Source: Oenanthe sinensis (Eukaryota > Streptophyta > Magnoliopsida > Apiales > Apiaceae). Taken from it: 64,000 nt of DNA. The position numbers and the translations under genes are program-made. The stretch covers positions 24,501,001-24,565,000 of the forward strand of contig CM053806.1 of NCBI GenBank assembly GCA_028671895.1, in the 5' to 3' direction. The notes under the pieces are model-generated. The model saw nothing but the letters and a program-made list of their open reading frames with translations, made no database searches and had not been told where the DNA came from. Shown piece after piece: positions 46,675-58,000 of the stretch (position 1 is its first letter; each line of letters starts with the position of its first letter).

Positions 46675-49600
46675 GTACCTATTCTTGCTGATCTTGATCA
46701 ATCATCAATTCAACCTGTTTTCTATAGCCGTGGGCCTGAAAACCCCCAGGCTCTATCCCAGGCTGCAAGCCCTTCTGTTCATAAACGTTCAGCCAGCCCT
46801 AAAACTGGTGATAAAAGGAAGGCAAGCTTATCTGAGTCGAGTGATACGAGTGGATGGAGTGTAGGAGTTGAGAGAGTAGTCACTTCAGCAGCTCTGCCAC
46901 CTCCAAAGAAGCAAAAGGTGGATTCAAACCCAGTGGCAACTGCACAACCTGTTAAGGCTAGTTCACCTCTCACAGCCACCACACCTCACGCTGGTGGCTC
47001 TCCTCTCCAAATCATGTCAACACATTCGCACTCGCCTAGGCATGTTGGTGAGAGTCAAGGAGGGGGTCCAGCTCAACAGCCAATAGGAGCTGGCCCTACC
47101 TCCCCTGAGTTGTCCGCTCAGGGCTCTTTGAGCAATTTCTCGGAAGGGGAATGGCAAACTGAGACTAGCACTTCTGATACTAGTATCTCAGGAAGTTTTA
47201 ATGAGGAAGAGTCTGTCGAATCCAGTGCGGATGACGCTTCCTCATCTAAATCAGAAAACAAGTTGCTCGCAGAGCAACGACATCTGGTGACTGGTGGGTC
47301 TACGCCTCCAGAACAGCCCAGCGAACCAGAAAAGGTTCTAAGTGAACAAGGGGATGACATGGTCATAACGTCATCTCCCGTCGTAGACACAACGCTTAAA
47401 GGCTCAGTCTCACTGACCGATATCGCCGACCAACTCACCGCTAGTCCCCAGCAATTAGTGGATGAGGCTCTAGTACTGTTAGGCTCTAAACACGAGGGAG
47501 AGACAGGGAGAGTAGATCCCTTCTTTTTAGGGATCTTGAGTGAAACAGAACCCGGCGAGAGTAAACAGTTTAACCCAAGCCAAACACCGTCCCCCAAATT
47601 GCAGGATCTAGTGAAGAAAGTGGAGGCTTTGGAGGCTGGAGTTGCTGGAGTTACTGCTGCTGTCTCTTCTCACTCTGGAAGATTGGAGATTGGAGCTCAG
47701 TTCATGGAGAATCTGATTGCCGTCCAGAATCGAATGATTGACAAGATAAACAATCTTGGATTGGCACAGGTGGAGGTTGGGAGATCAGTAGATGATGTCA
47801 CTTATGGCATGTCTCAAGTTTGGACGAAGCTGAATGAACTACTTGATGCTGTCTTTGGACGTAACAAGGATGGACCTGGTCCTTCAACTGGTGGTGGTGG
47901 TGACGATAATAATGATGATGATGCTCCTAATGAGGATAACACACCTAAGGGGGAGAAGGAGGATCGGGGTCTGAAAAAGCTGACTAGTAAGGGTCCGGTG
48001 ATCGAGTCCTCAAACAAATCTGGTGAAAAGGTGGAGGAGACTCAACCGGCTCTTAAGGACAAAGGCAAGCAGAAGATGGTAGTTGAAGAAGAAGCTGAGA
48101 AAGAAACACCTCTCGTCGATACATTTATGGGAGACTTTATTGAAGATTCTGATGATGACGAGATGGATGTAGAAGCCTTAGTGGCAAGGAGGTCGAGACT
48201 CGAGCAACGGGCAAGAGAGTGGGAACAAGAAAGAGGTCTAAATCTTGGCGGATCCGGCGCAGGAATTGCAGGTGATGCAGGAGACCACTCGGTTGCTGAC
48301 GAGCATGTCCCAGAAGAAGAAGTTGATGAAGCGGAGATGCAAGGAGAGATTTTCAGGGAAGCCAGAGAAAGAGTAAATGAAGAAGTACTACAAGGGATAG
48401 TTGAAAAAGAACTAATGGCAAAGGAGAAGAGAGCGGCTCAGAAAACTCAGCATGAGTATGAAATGAAAAAGATCAAAGATCCTAAGGTCCAGGCTGACAT
48501 AAGGAGGGAAGGTCCCGAGTGGGACAAGGCTAGAGAAGCTTTAGCTGGACCAAGAGCCTATGCTCATGACTCAGAAAGATTGAGCTTTCTTCTTCATAAG
48601 CTAGAAAATCTAAACCCTGGGCTGCTGAATTATCTAAATTGTATAAGACAGGGATGCACCTCCGTGCAAGTCATATTCAAGGAGAAGGCATGGAATCTGA
48701 TGATCACTTGGACACCCATAACAAAAATCGGGTCGTGTATGGTGGATGAAGCTTTCTTTCAAGAAAGGGGTGCAAGTGAACTGGTAGAATTCGCTCACAA
48801 GGTAGACACCTCTGTCAAGACTGGAGTGCTATTTAAGGAAAAATTGTTGAAGATGGCTGAAGACAGAGGGGTTGACATTATTCTAAATCCCTACCAGATC
48901 AGATATGTCCATGACAAGGTCTTGAGGATCGTAAATCTGCATGACTCGAAACTAACTCCGAGCGGAAATGTGTTGAAGGCAGTTGCAAAGCTAGTCCTCT
49001 CTAAGGGTTTTCTAACAAAGGAAAAGAAGCTGGTGGCTAAGGACTTGGAGAAGCTAATAAGAAGGCAAGACGCTAGATACAAGTTGCCTGAAGCTACACT
49101 ACCAGTGGTTAAGAAGGAACCTGAAGACTATGCATTCGAGCTGCAAAACGAGGCAATAAGAGAGCATGTGCAAAGATACGGAGATCCAAGGATAGACATT
49201 CCAGAAGAAGGGGAAATAAGGAAGGAAGCTGGTGCAGTGGCTGGTGCAAATGTCAAGTTTGTCAAGAGCAAAGCTGAGAATGAGAATGATCTGCTGATCT
49301 ATACAGACAAGCATAAGGTGGAAACCATCATTGAAATCAAGTACGACATCTTTGCAGAACACAGTCATGAAACACTGTGTATTATAAGGGAATTGATTGA
49401 GGAGATGGATGATGTTGACGAGTTTGATCAGGATTATCTGAGGGTCACGTTTGATAACTTCTGTAAGAGAAGACAACAGCTTGATATTCAGAGGCTACAG
49501 CAATGCACCACCGCTATTGTCATTGGATACCCAAAGCAGCTGGTTATAAGGAAGAAAGGGGAAAAGGGGTACCCTGACAAAGTCACGAAGCTGAGGTTTG

Positions 49601-49815
49601 AAGACATTCCCACGAAGCTTACCACTCGCAGCATGGTTGAAAGGTGGTTGAGGTTGTTTCGAAATTACAAGATCAGAAATCATGTGGAAGCAGAAGGACT
49701 TAATCTTCTCAAGAAAAGAATGGATGAAGTCTGCAACCCTGAGTTCATGAAGAAAGAAAAAGCAGCCAAGAAGAAAGCTCGTGAGGAAGAGGAGCGCAAG
49801 AAATCAAAGTTTTAA
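46675..49815 (+). CDS. additional ORF of element B, part 2 (aORF2), same frame after TAG
   Basis: 1046 codons open in the same frame as aORF1; first ATG at 46918 (965 aa from there). Layout: Ser/Thr/Pro/Glu-rich disordered region with a basic PPKKQK patch (46675-47580), coiled coil (LQDLVKKVEALEAGVAGVTA, ~47602), Gly/Asp acid run, Lys/Glu-rich helices (~48160-48480), a compact domain with AWNLMITWTPITKIGSCMV (~48690-48760), and a very basic tail KKEKAAKKKAREEEERKKSKF. Its long intact frame in a young element suggests it was under selection. Homologous segments occur in A (1-2210), C (60607-63070) and probably D. Function unknown. Confidence 0.75.
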   Translation, partial: VPILADLDQSSIQPVFYSRGPENPQALSQAASPSVHKRSASPKTGDKRKASLSESSDTSGWSVGVERVVTSAALPPPKKQKVDSNPVATAQPVKASSPLTATTPHAGGSPLQIMSTHSHSPRHVGESQGGGPAQQPIGAGPTSPELSAQGSLSNFSEGEWQTETSTSDTSISGSFNEEESVESSADDASSSKSENKLLAEQRHLVTGGSTPPEQPSEPEKVLSEQGDDMVITSSPVVDTTLKGSVSLTDIADQLTASPQQLVDEALVLLGSKHEGETGRVDPFFLGILSETEPGESKQFNPSQTPSPKLQDLVKKVEALEAGVAGVTAAVSSHSGRLEIGAQFMENLIAVQNRMIDKINNLGLAQVEVGRSVDDVTYGMSQVWTKLNELLDAVFGRNKDGPGPSTGGGGDDNNDDDAPNEDNTPKGEKEDRGLKKLTSKGPVIESSNKSGEKVEETQPALKDKGKQKMVVEEEAEKETPLVDTFMGDFIEDSDDDEMDVEALVARRSRLEQRAREWEQERGLNLGGSGAGIAGDAGDHSVADEHVPEEEVDEAEMQGEIFREARERVNEEVLQGIVEKELMAKEKRAAQKTQHEYEMKKIKDPKVQADIRREGPEWDKAREALAGPRAYAHDSERLSFLLHKLENLNPGLLNYLNCIRQGCTSVQVIFKEKAWNLMITWTPITKIGSCMVDEAFFQERGASELVEFAHKVDTSVKTGVLFKEKLLKMAEDRGVDIILNPYQIRYVHDKVLRIVNLHDSKLTPSGNVLKAVAKLVLSKGFLTKEKKLVAKDLEKLIRRQDARYKLPEATLPVVKKEPEDYAFELQNEAIREHVQRYGDPRIDIPEEGEIRKEAGAVAGANVKFVKSKAENENDLLIYTDKHKVETIIEIKYDIFAEHSHETLCIIRELIEEMDDVDEFDQDYLRVTFDNFCKRRQQLDIQRLQQCTTAIVIGYPKQLVIRKKGEKGYPDKVTKLRFEDIPTKLTTRSMVERWLRLFRNYKIRNHVEAEGLNLLKKRMDEVCNPEFMKKEKAAKKKAREEEERKKSKF

Positions 49816-50270
49816 TGTATTTTGCTTGTAATGTTTCTTTGCGTTGTAATTTGTTTTCTTGTTTTCCTGCATTGTAAAAATATATTATCTGTTTTCTTGT
49901 GTAGTGTAAGGTAGAAGTTAGTTAGCTAAGTGTCTTGAAACTGGTTTATATCAGGCGTCAATTATTTCGCGAAGTTCGGCGGTGGTAATACTGCTAAAAG
50001 GACTTCAGAAGGATAATTGAAGATTGAGTGGACCGTGCTCTTAAAGTACTCAGAGAAAATCTCTAGAAGAGCATGAAGCCATTTAATCGAGCCAACAGGT
50101 GTCCAATTTTGGCACTTGAAGTATCAGTAATAGACATGAAGTTAATTAATCAAGCCAAGCATTATGCAAGTTGACATGATCTTTTATGAATGTTATTTTA
50201 TCTTTTTCAGTCCCTGTTTAGTTGAGCTATCCTCATTGTGAATTTGGTTGTCATTGTTAGACAATCAAAT
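49816..50270. other. 3' untranslated region of element B
   Basis: About 455 bp of non-coding sequence between aORF2 and the polypurine tract. No repeat recognised. Confidence 0.6.
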
Positions 50271-50279
50271 AGGGGGAGA
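50271..50279 (+). other. polypurine tract of element B
   Basis: AGGGGGAGA one base before the 3' LTR. Confidence 0.9.
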
Positions 50280-50280
50280 T

Positions 50281-51560
50281 TGAAAGGCATAGGTGTACTA
50301 ACTTGTAACACTTAATTATTATGTAACTCAACTAAGTAAAAGATAAAACAACAGCAAAACAAGAGAAACGGAAGAAGCACATGGAATCAATCAACTGAAG
50401 AAATGGTAATGATACTTGGTAACTACAAGTAACTAATTTGGTTAATCAAGGATGCATAAGTGAGAAGAAGTTCAATCTCAGTATTGCTCATGCCCTAACT
50501 TATCTAATGGAGAATCAAATTAATGTCAAAGAAGTATCAAGAAGACCAAAGTGATTTCATGTACTGTATATCAACATCTGGATAATGTAAAGGTTAATCA
50601 ACAAATGAGAACTGACATTCAGAAGCAAGAACCCCTACAAGACTAGTCACTTATGAACCAGACCATTGCATCAAGTGTCAGGACATTGGAGGTAAGTTCA
50701 TGTCAGTAATAGAAGATCTCATTTGAATTGAGTGAGGAAAAGAAATTGAAGAAGCTAGGGAAACTTGCTCATATAGGTTAATCCTCAATTAGTCACTAAA
50801 GAAGGTCAACATTGGATGTGTGCATATTTGCTAAGGCAAATGTCGATCCACAGCAGATCGAGATGCGGATCGAGATTTGCAAGTGAAGTAAAACACTGCA
50901 AAGGCAAATCTCGATCCAGGCGATAGATCGAGATCGAGATTCTCCCAGATCGAGATCGAGTTCTTCATATATCGAGATCGAGATTCTCCCAGATCGAGAT
51001 CGAGTTCTTCATATATCGAGATCGAGATTCTCCCAGATCGAGATCGAGATTTTCACAGATCGAGATCGAGATGGGTCCAGGCGAAGATCGAGATGCGGGT
51101 AGAAATGTAACATTTAATGTTCAAGGGACAAGTGGCTTATTGTGAACGGTTGATCCAGAGTTATTGGGAAAGTACTTTTTGTTGTCAAAGTCCTGATTGG
51201 GCCACGTACACAAAAAGGACAAGATCAAGACTACATGACATTATAAAAGCAGCACTTTGTTTTTATTTTAGTAGTAACTTGTATCTCTGTATTTTCAACG
51301 ATAATTTTATAAGAGAGAGCATTTACTGTAAAACAAAAAAAGTGAGAGAGAGGATCAGTTGAATCTAGCTTTAATTGCTGTATTCATTGTTCAACTGATC
51401 ATGATGCTTTTATGAATGTTGTAGCAAATCCATCAATGAATATAATGATATATTCTTGAAATTCTGTGTCATCATTTATTACCTGCATATTGTTTATTCT
51501 CTCTTTATTTTTTAAACAGTTGTATTCACCCCCTCCCTCTACAACACTTTGGACCTAACA
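50281..51560 (+). repeat. 3' LTR of element B
   Basis: 1280 bp, near-identical to 36675-37952. The motif array lies at 50842-51096. The 3' end reads CACCCCCTCCCTC against CACCCCCCCTC in the 5' LTR. Confidence 0.95.
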
Positions 51561-52492
51561 CGCCCCCAAGATTTTATTCTACAAATGCCCCTTAACTTGT
51601 TTAATTGAATTTGCATAACTTATTTACTTGGTTGTAATTGAGCCACGTATTTAATTTTGTGTATAAAGTCTACACAAAGCAATAGAGCAAAAAAAAAAGG
51701 GTTTTGGCTCGTCTCTTTCAATTCATATTGCCAAAGAAGAACACACCCAAGAATATAAAAAGGGGTGAAAACAAATCAAAGTTCTATCTGTTACTCCTCA
51801 CCGGAGTGTTTTTTTAATGTCCGGATAAACCTTGTAATAGTTTAAGGGCCATTACAAAATACTCCCGGTAGTTAAATCCTTAGACAAATTTATAGATACA
51901 AACATTGTATAAGATTTAGCTTGTATATTTTTGTATAAGCAAGAACTTTATTGTTCTTGAATTGTAGCCGATTATTCATACTGGAGTGTAGCAAACCATT
52001 CAAGATTTATATATCAAATATATCTCTTGGAAAAATCTTGTGTTCCTCAGTTCAATATCCTAAACATTATTATCCTCATGAACTCAAACCCACTAATCAA
52101 ACTCTAAATTATTTATCCGCAAAAGATTCGAAAGAATTTTTTAATTTAGTGAGTATCATATTCAACCCCCCTTTTGCGATACTTCGGGACCTAAGAGTTC
52201 AATTGTAGATTTCTCGATCAGATATTTGCCTTAGAATAATCTCCAACTTTAACACCTTATTTGTTGAGGTCTTATTCTTCCTGATGCATGATCAATAAAT
52301 CTTGAATCTTCTATCAAAATTTTATTTTTATGACCACTAATTAGATTTGGAATTATAGCAAGAAAGACTTCTAACTGCAAATTTACAGGATAATAATTTA
52401 GATTACAATTCTTATACAAGAAGTACTACAATTGTTACATCAACAGTACAAGTAATGACACTCAAATGAGGTAGGTTTGTCTAGATCCAACA

Positions 52493-52501
52493 ATCTCCCC
52501 C
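52493..52501 (-). other. polypurine tract of element D
   Basis: The minus strand reads GGGGGAGAT directly before the D LTR start. Confidence 0.8.
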
Positions 52502-52546
52502 AATTTGAGAAAAGACATTTGATCAAATTTAAACAAGATATCAAAC

Positions 52547-53325
52547 CTACCTAGTTTGATTTTTGTAAGCTTCATAGAGAGCATCTTTTTCTTCTTTTCT
52601 TCTTTTGATGATTTCAGCTATGGCACTTAGGCATTCTTGCCTGAAAATTATCTCTTTAATCAGAATGACATCCTTTAATTGATCAACAATAATTTGAAGA
52701 GTTTCTGGAAAATAATCCATGAGAAATTTTAATCTAACTTTCACAGTCCTGCCACGTAGGTTTTGATCTCAATTCTGTCAGGGTTTGAGAAGACTTTGCA
52801 CTTTCCTACTCTCCTTAGCTCTTCCGACTTTCTTTCAATTTCTTCATCTTCTAGCTTCTTTCTCCCAGCCATTTTCTTTCTTTCAATAATATTGTCAATT
52901 TTCTTTTGGTATTTTCAAGCTAGATATTCAGCAATATTCATCATTTCAAGCTTGTTTATCATACTCTTCTTGTCAATCAGGTTGAGTACTCTTTTGATTT
53001 GATGAGTGGTGACAATTGATATATCATAGTAGAACTCTCTTTCTTCACCATCAACATTTGTGATAAACACCTTATGATCCCTGAGTACAACCTTAATAAT
53101 TCTATCTACAATCATTTTCCTGATTTTAACCTTGTCACAATCTTCTTCCATCTGGATTGGCTTGATGATAAGTCCTTTGTCAGGAATAATAATTTATTTT
53201 CTCTATTTTAAATATCTTACTAGCATAGAACTAATAGATTTCCTGAATTTTATTCTTGACTCAGAGTTGATCTTGATCTGTTGGCATGACTTCAGTTTTC
53301 TTTTTGTATCAAGGTTGTGACACTT
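52547..53325 (-). pseudogene. C-terminal remnant of an additional ORF of element D
   Basis: The minus strand from about 53325 shows a broken, charged coding remnant: IKPIQMEEDCDKVKIRKMI, DHKVFITNVDGEEREFYYDI, IKRVLNLIDKKSM, then a Lys/Glu-rich tail. Its position (just upstream of polypurine tract and 3' LTR) and its charged C-terminal composition match the aORF2 end of element B (49000-49815). Several stops; not functional. Confidence 0.5.
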
Positions 53326-54117
53326 TGCACCCTGCACTCTTTGAGCTGTTTAGCTGTTTGGCTATAGCCTCTACAAATCACTTTTCGTACCTTAATAAAT
53401 AACTATTCTTTTCAAGTATGTTCTCCAACTTAACAATTCTTCTATAGTTAATACTCAGATTCCTTTCACAAACTGATGACGCCTAGTGCATCTGATCTAG
53501 TTCACAGATGACTAACTTCGATTCAGCTCTTCGTATTATAGCCTTACTTACATTGTTAAGTTTGCAGCAACTTCATTGCTTCGAACACTGAATGTCAATA
53601 AACACTGTAAATTCACTAGAATCTTTTCTGGTACTTAGACAACGTCTCCGTTATTACCACAATCTTGAATACTTCATTCTCTGTTCTTCATTGACGCTTG
53701 AACATATAAATGAACTTCTTTCAGTCAGTATAACTTCAAGACTGCAGTTGTCTTCTTAATCCTTTGTCTTTACCATGTCTTCAATTCTTCTAGATTCCTA
53801 TGCTTCGAACACTGTCTATCTTCAATCAATGCCTTTACACTGAAATCTTCTAGTGGCACTTTATACTAAATCTTCAACACTTTTAAAACCCTGAAAGTCT
53901 TTACACACTACTATTCACTGAGGCTTGAACATATTAATGAACTTCTTTCAGTGACCTGTAGTAGACTTCAAAAATTCTTTTAATGTCTTGATTCACTGTA
54001 TCTGCCTTGTCTTCATTTCTTCCTAATTTCTGTGTAGGCGTAGTATTATTTACTTGTCATGTTTTAGTGTTGAGTTATCACGATTACTATTCACACAGCT
54101 TCGTAATCTCACCAACA
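53326..54117 (-). repeat. partial LTR G, same family as E, inverted
   Basis: The minus strand from 54117 begins TGTTGGTGAGATTACG and follows LTR E closely for several hundred bases (AACTCAACACTA, AAAGAAGTTCATTAATATG, GTGCCACTAGAAGATTTCAG, GATAGACA, TTCGAAGCA). Similarity fades beyond about 53450 and the block ends near 53326 against D remnant sequence. It is truncated and has no detectable target duplication. Confidence 0.65.
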
Positions 54118-55013
54118 AGGGTTTAGATACTCTAGGAGAATCCCTTAAATCAGTAGGCAAGCCATTGGTTGATACTTCAATAGATAAAGATCAATCGACT
54201 GCTAATCCTTTATCAACTGATAAAGATTATCAATTGATTGATGTAGAATCAATTGATAAGCATCCACCGACAAGTAAATCATCAATGACTAATATAAAGA
54301 ACAATTTTAGCACTCCTATCAAGTTTGTTAAGGAAACCAAGAATCAAGTTGAGACCAAGGTTGAAAAGATCAACATTGGTAGCGTATCTAAGAAACAATT
54401 AAAAGAAAAATTAGAAGGGATATAACTTATTGAAATCATTCACCCTAATTCCGAGAAAAAGAAAAAGTACAAAAATGGGAAGATAGGCATAAACAAGCAC
54501 AATAATTATACTCCTGATATGTATGCACCTAGAAAGGTCTGTGCTAAATGTGGTAGTGTAAATCATTTGTCTATGCATTACAAGAAAGAAAAGAACTCCA
54601 TATCTTCAAATGATTTAAATAAACATGCCATGTCTGCAAATGCCATGCTTACTAATCCTATGCTCATGAGTGCCATGTCTTCTAATTTGGTTGCACCCAA
54701 TATTCATATGCCTTATGCACAAGTTCCATACATGTATAATCCTTTCTTGGCATATGCCAATATGAACATGCCTGGAATGCCATGGAACATGCATATACTT
54801 GATAATAATCATGCCAGTCAAAATGTGAAGTATGAGAATGTGCATGATATTTCTGCCATATGTTCCAAGGTGTTTGAGTCACAAAAGTCAACTCCCAGAG
54901 TTAAAGTAGATTTAAACCCACCAAAATAAAAGGAATCAAAATTGACAACCAAGACTCAGGCTACAACTAATAAAAAAGGAATCAAGGCAACTTGGGTACC
55001 AAAAGTAACTTGA
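54118..55013 (+). pseudogene. 3' half of gag of element C
   Basis: The remnant begins KGLDTLGESLKSVGKP, passes an Ile-Asp-rich linker encoded by CAATTGAT words (54178-54290), a CCHC-like box CAKCGSVNHLSMHY with the last cysteine lost (54540-54580), a Met/Asn-rich stretch, and ends WVPKVT then TGA at 55011-55013. Stops at 54423 and 54927. The N-terminal capsid domain is missing because the element is truncated at 54117/54118. Confidence 0.8.
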
Positions 55014-55020
55014 TTGTTTT

Positions 55021-58000
55021 ATGTGTGTGCAGGGAAATAAGAAGAAAAATCTCTGGTATCTGGATAGTGGATGTTCTAGGCACATGACTGGAGATTTATC
55101 CCTACTCACAAAGTTTGTGGAAAAGGTTGGCCTAAGAGTTACTTTTAGAGATAACATCAAAGGTTTTACTCTGGAAATGGCTCAATTGCAAGAGAAAATA
55201 TTATCATTGAACCTGTAGCACTAGTTGATGGATTGAGGCACAATTTGCTTAGTATTAGTCAACTATGTGATAATGGAAATGGTGTGTGGTTCTCAACTGG
55301 ATCATGCATCATAGCCAACAAAGAATCTGGTGAAATTCTCCTAACTGGTGAAAGAAAAGGAAATGTCTATGTGACTGATTTTAACTCTATAAAGGCAAAC
55401 TTAATGCATGTATACTTAGCAAAGCCAATACATATGAAAGTTGGATTTGACACAAAAAGCTAACCCATTTGAATTTTAAAGCCATGAATCAATTGGTTAA
55501 AAAGAACCTGGTTAGAGGCATTCCACAGATAGAATTCACCAAAGATGGATTATGTGATTCCTGTCAAAAGAGAAAGTAAAGGAAAGCATCATTCAAGTCA
55601 AAGTCTAAATCATCAATTGATAAGCCTCTAAAATATGCCTTAGTAATTATGGATGACTTCACAAGATACACATGGGTACATTTATTACACTCTAAGGATG
55701 ATGCAAGTAAATTCATTATCAATCATGTGAAGAATGTTGAAAATGGCACTGAATGGAAGGTCAAGAAAATAAAAAGTGATAATGGCAATTAATTCAAAAA
55801 TGCAACAATGAAATAATTCTGTGAAGAAAAAGGAATCATTCATCATTTCTCTGCACCAAGGACTCCACATCAAAATGGAGTTATTGAAAGGAAAAATAGG
55901 ACATTGGTTGAAGATGCTAGAACTATGTTAGAAGAAGCTAAACTTCCTATATATTTCTGGGCAGAAGCAATTAATACTGCATGTTACATTCAAAATATTT
56001 TCATGGTCAATTAACTACAAGGCAAAACACCATATCAATTGATGAAGAAAGACAAGAAGTCAACAGTTATTTTTCTTCATGTCTTTGGCTACAAATACTT
56101 TGTACTAAGGAATCAAGGTGAAAATTTGGGAAAATTTGAAGCCAAAGCTGATGAAGCTATATTTGTTGGATATAGAATAACAACCAAAGTTTACAGAGTC
56201 TACAATCTTAGATTACGCATTGTTATGGAATCAATGCATGTAGTCTTTGATGATAAGAAGATTCAAGGGTTGTTTGATGAAGGATACCATGACCTATTGC
56301 ATTTTGAAAATGAATCAACAAGCAAAGGTGAAGAAAGTGATGATGTGAAAATTTCAAGAAATCAAGTACCCAGAAAATCCTCATCAATTGATGTCAATGC
56401 ATCAACAGATCACTTATTAGTTGATAATCATCAATCGACTGATAATTCATCAATTGATAACCATTCAATGGATAACAACTCTGCTCAATAATCTTCAAGT
56501 AGAGCATCCATCTCAGGGGGAGGGTTCTCAAATAATCAATCACATCACAATGATCATGACAATTCTAATGATCATGAAGCATTATCTTCAAGGACAAATT
56601 TACCACCACAAAGGAAATGGACTAAAAGTCATCCCTTTGAGTTGATCATTGGAGATGCAAATGATGGTGTCAAAACTATAAGTATAACTCAAAATGAATG
56701 CTTGTATAGTAGCTTCCTATCTCAATAAGAACAAAAAAAGATTGAAAAAGCCGTGAATGATTCTGATTGGATATTTGCTATGCAAGAAGAGTTGAATCAT
56801 TTTGAAAGAAACAAGGTATGGAAGCTGGTGCCCAAACCAAAGAACAAGTCTGTCATTGGTACAAAATGGGTGTTCAGAAACAAAATGGATGAATCTGGTA
56901 CAGTGACAAGGAATAAAGCAAGATTAGTGGTAAATGGCTATTCACAAGAAGAAGACATAGATTTTGATGAAACATTTGCACCAGTTACAAGGCTAGAAGC
57001 AATCAGAATCTTTCTAGCATATGTTGCTCATGCTAATTTCAAAGTGTATCAGATGGATGTAAAAAGCGCTTTTCTCAATGGAGAACTAGAGGAAGAAGTG
57101 TATGTAGAACAACCTCTTGGTTTTATTGATCATATTCATCCTGGATTTGTATATTATCTTCTCAAAGCACTATATGGATTGAAACAAGTACCTAGAGCCT
57201 GGTATGACACACTATCTAAATTCTTGATTGAGAATCACTTCATAAGAGGTACTGTTGATAAAACTCTCTTTCATAAAAATGTTAGTGGCTCTATAATTCT
57301 TATTCAAGTCTATTTAGATGACATTATTTTTGTCTCAACTAATGAGAAACTTTGTGAAAAGTTTGGTAAGTTGATGCAAAGTAAATATGAAATGAGCATG
57401 ATAGGAGAACTTTCCTATTTTCTTGGTTTACAAGTCAAACAAGTTAAAGATTGTATTTTCATAAATCAAACCAAATATATTTCTGACTTAGTAAGGAAAT
57501 TTGATTTAAATGAATGTTCTTCTGCAAAAACTCCCATGGCCAATGCGACTAAACTTGAATTAAATACTAAGGAAGCTAAAGTGGACATTTCAAGTTATAG
57601 AGGCATGTTTGACTCATTACTTTATTTAACTGCAAGTAGGCCAGGCATACTATTTGTTACATATCTTTGTGCTAGGTTTCAGGCTGATCCTAGAGAATCT
57701 CATTTGACTACAATAAAAAGAATATTCAGATATCTCAAAGGAACACCAAATCTTAGACTTTGGTACCCTAGAGACTCTGAATTTGATTTAATTGGTTATT
57801 CAGATGCAGACTATGCATGTTACAGAATTGATAGAAAAAGTACCACAGTCACCTGTCAATTTCTAGGAGATAAACTTGTATCATGGTTTAACAAGAAGCA
57901 AAATTCAGTGTCTACATTTACTGCAAAGGCTTAATACATTGCAGCTGGAAGTTGTTGTGCACAAATATTATGGATGAGAAATCAACTATTTGACTATGGG

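Larger units (their letters stand above)
36675..51560 (+). mobile_element. complete SIRE-type Ty1-copia element B
   Basis: A 14.9-kb element with 1278- and 1280-bp LTRs, tRNA-Met primer site, gag, pol, a spacer repeat, a long additional coding region and a polypurine tract. A perfect 5-bp target duplication CGCCC lies on both sides (36670-36674, 51561-51565). By eye the LTRs differ at two bases (in GAGTTGTTGGG and CATGATACTTT contexts) and one 2-bp indel near the 3' end, so insertion was very recent. It is nested in solo LTR E. Confidence 0.96.
35708..52196 (+). mobile_element. solo LTR E, inserted in LTR D and itself split by element B
   Basis: Segments 35708-36674 and 51566-52196, about 1.6 kb together. 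It begins TGTTGGTAAGATTG and ends ACTTCGGGACCTAAGA (terminal CA changed to GA). It is flanked by a perfect 5-bp duplication GTTCA (35703-35707 and 52197-52201). No internal domain remains, so it is a solo LTR in plus orientation. Its GC-rich motif GGCGCC(C) recurs at 36558-36674, and element B landed in one copy. Confidence 0.8.
34740..52492 (-). repeat. 3' LTR of element D, split by nested insertions E and B
   Basis: The D LTR is present as 34740-35707 and 52197-52492, about 1.26 kb when the inserts are removed. On the minus strand it begins TGTTGGATCTAGAC after a polypurine tract and ends TCATTCCAAACA. Its private motif, ACTTCTCGATC (or complement GATCGAGAAGT), occurs more than ten times in 35319-35700 and again near 52210. 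Only this LTR and part of the internal region of D survive in the window. Confidence 0.78.

Noticed and set aside
46672..46680. TMV/SIRE1-type leaky stop (CARYYA context)
   Set aside because: The six bases after the TAG are GTACCT, and after the pol stop of B (44315-44317) TTTTGC; neither fits CARYYA.
45676..49815. Classical retroviral-type envelope gene
   Set aside because: No visible signal peptide, transmembrane helix or cleavage site; overall very charged and disordered. Position alone is envelope-like.
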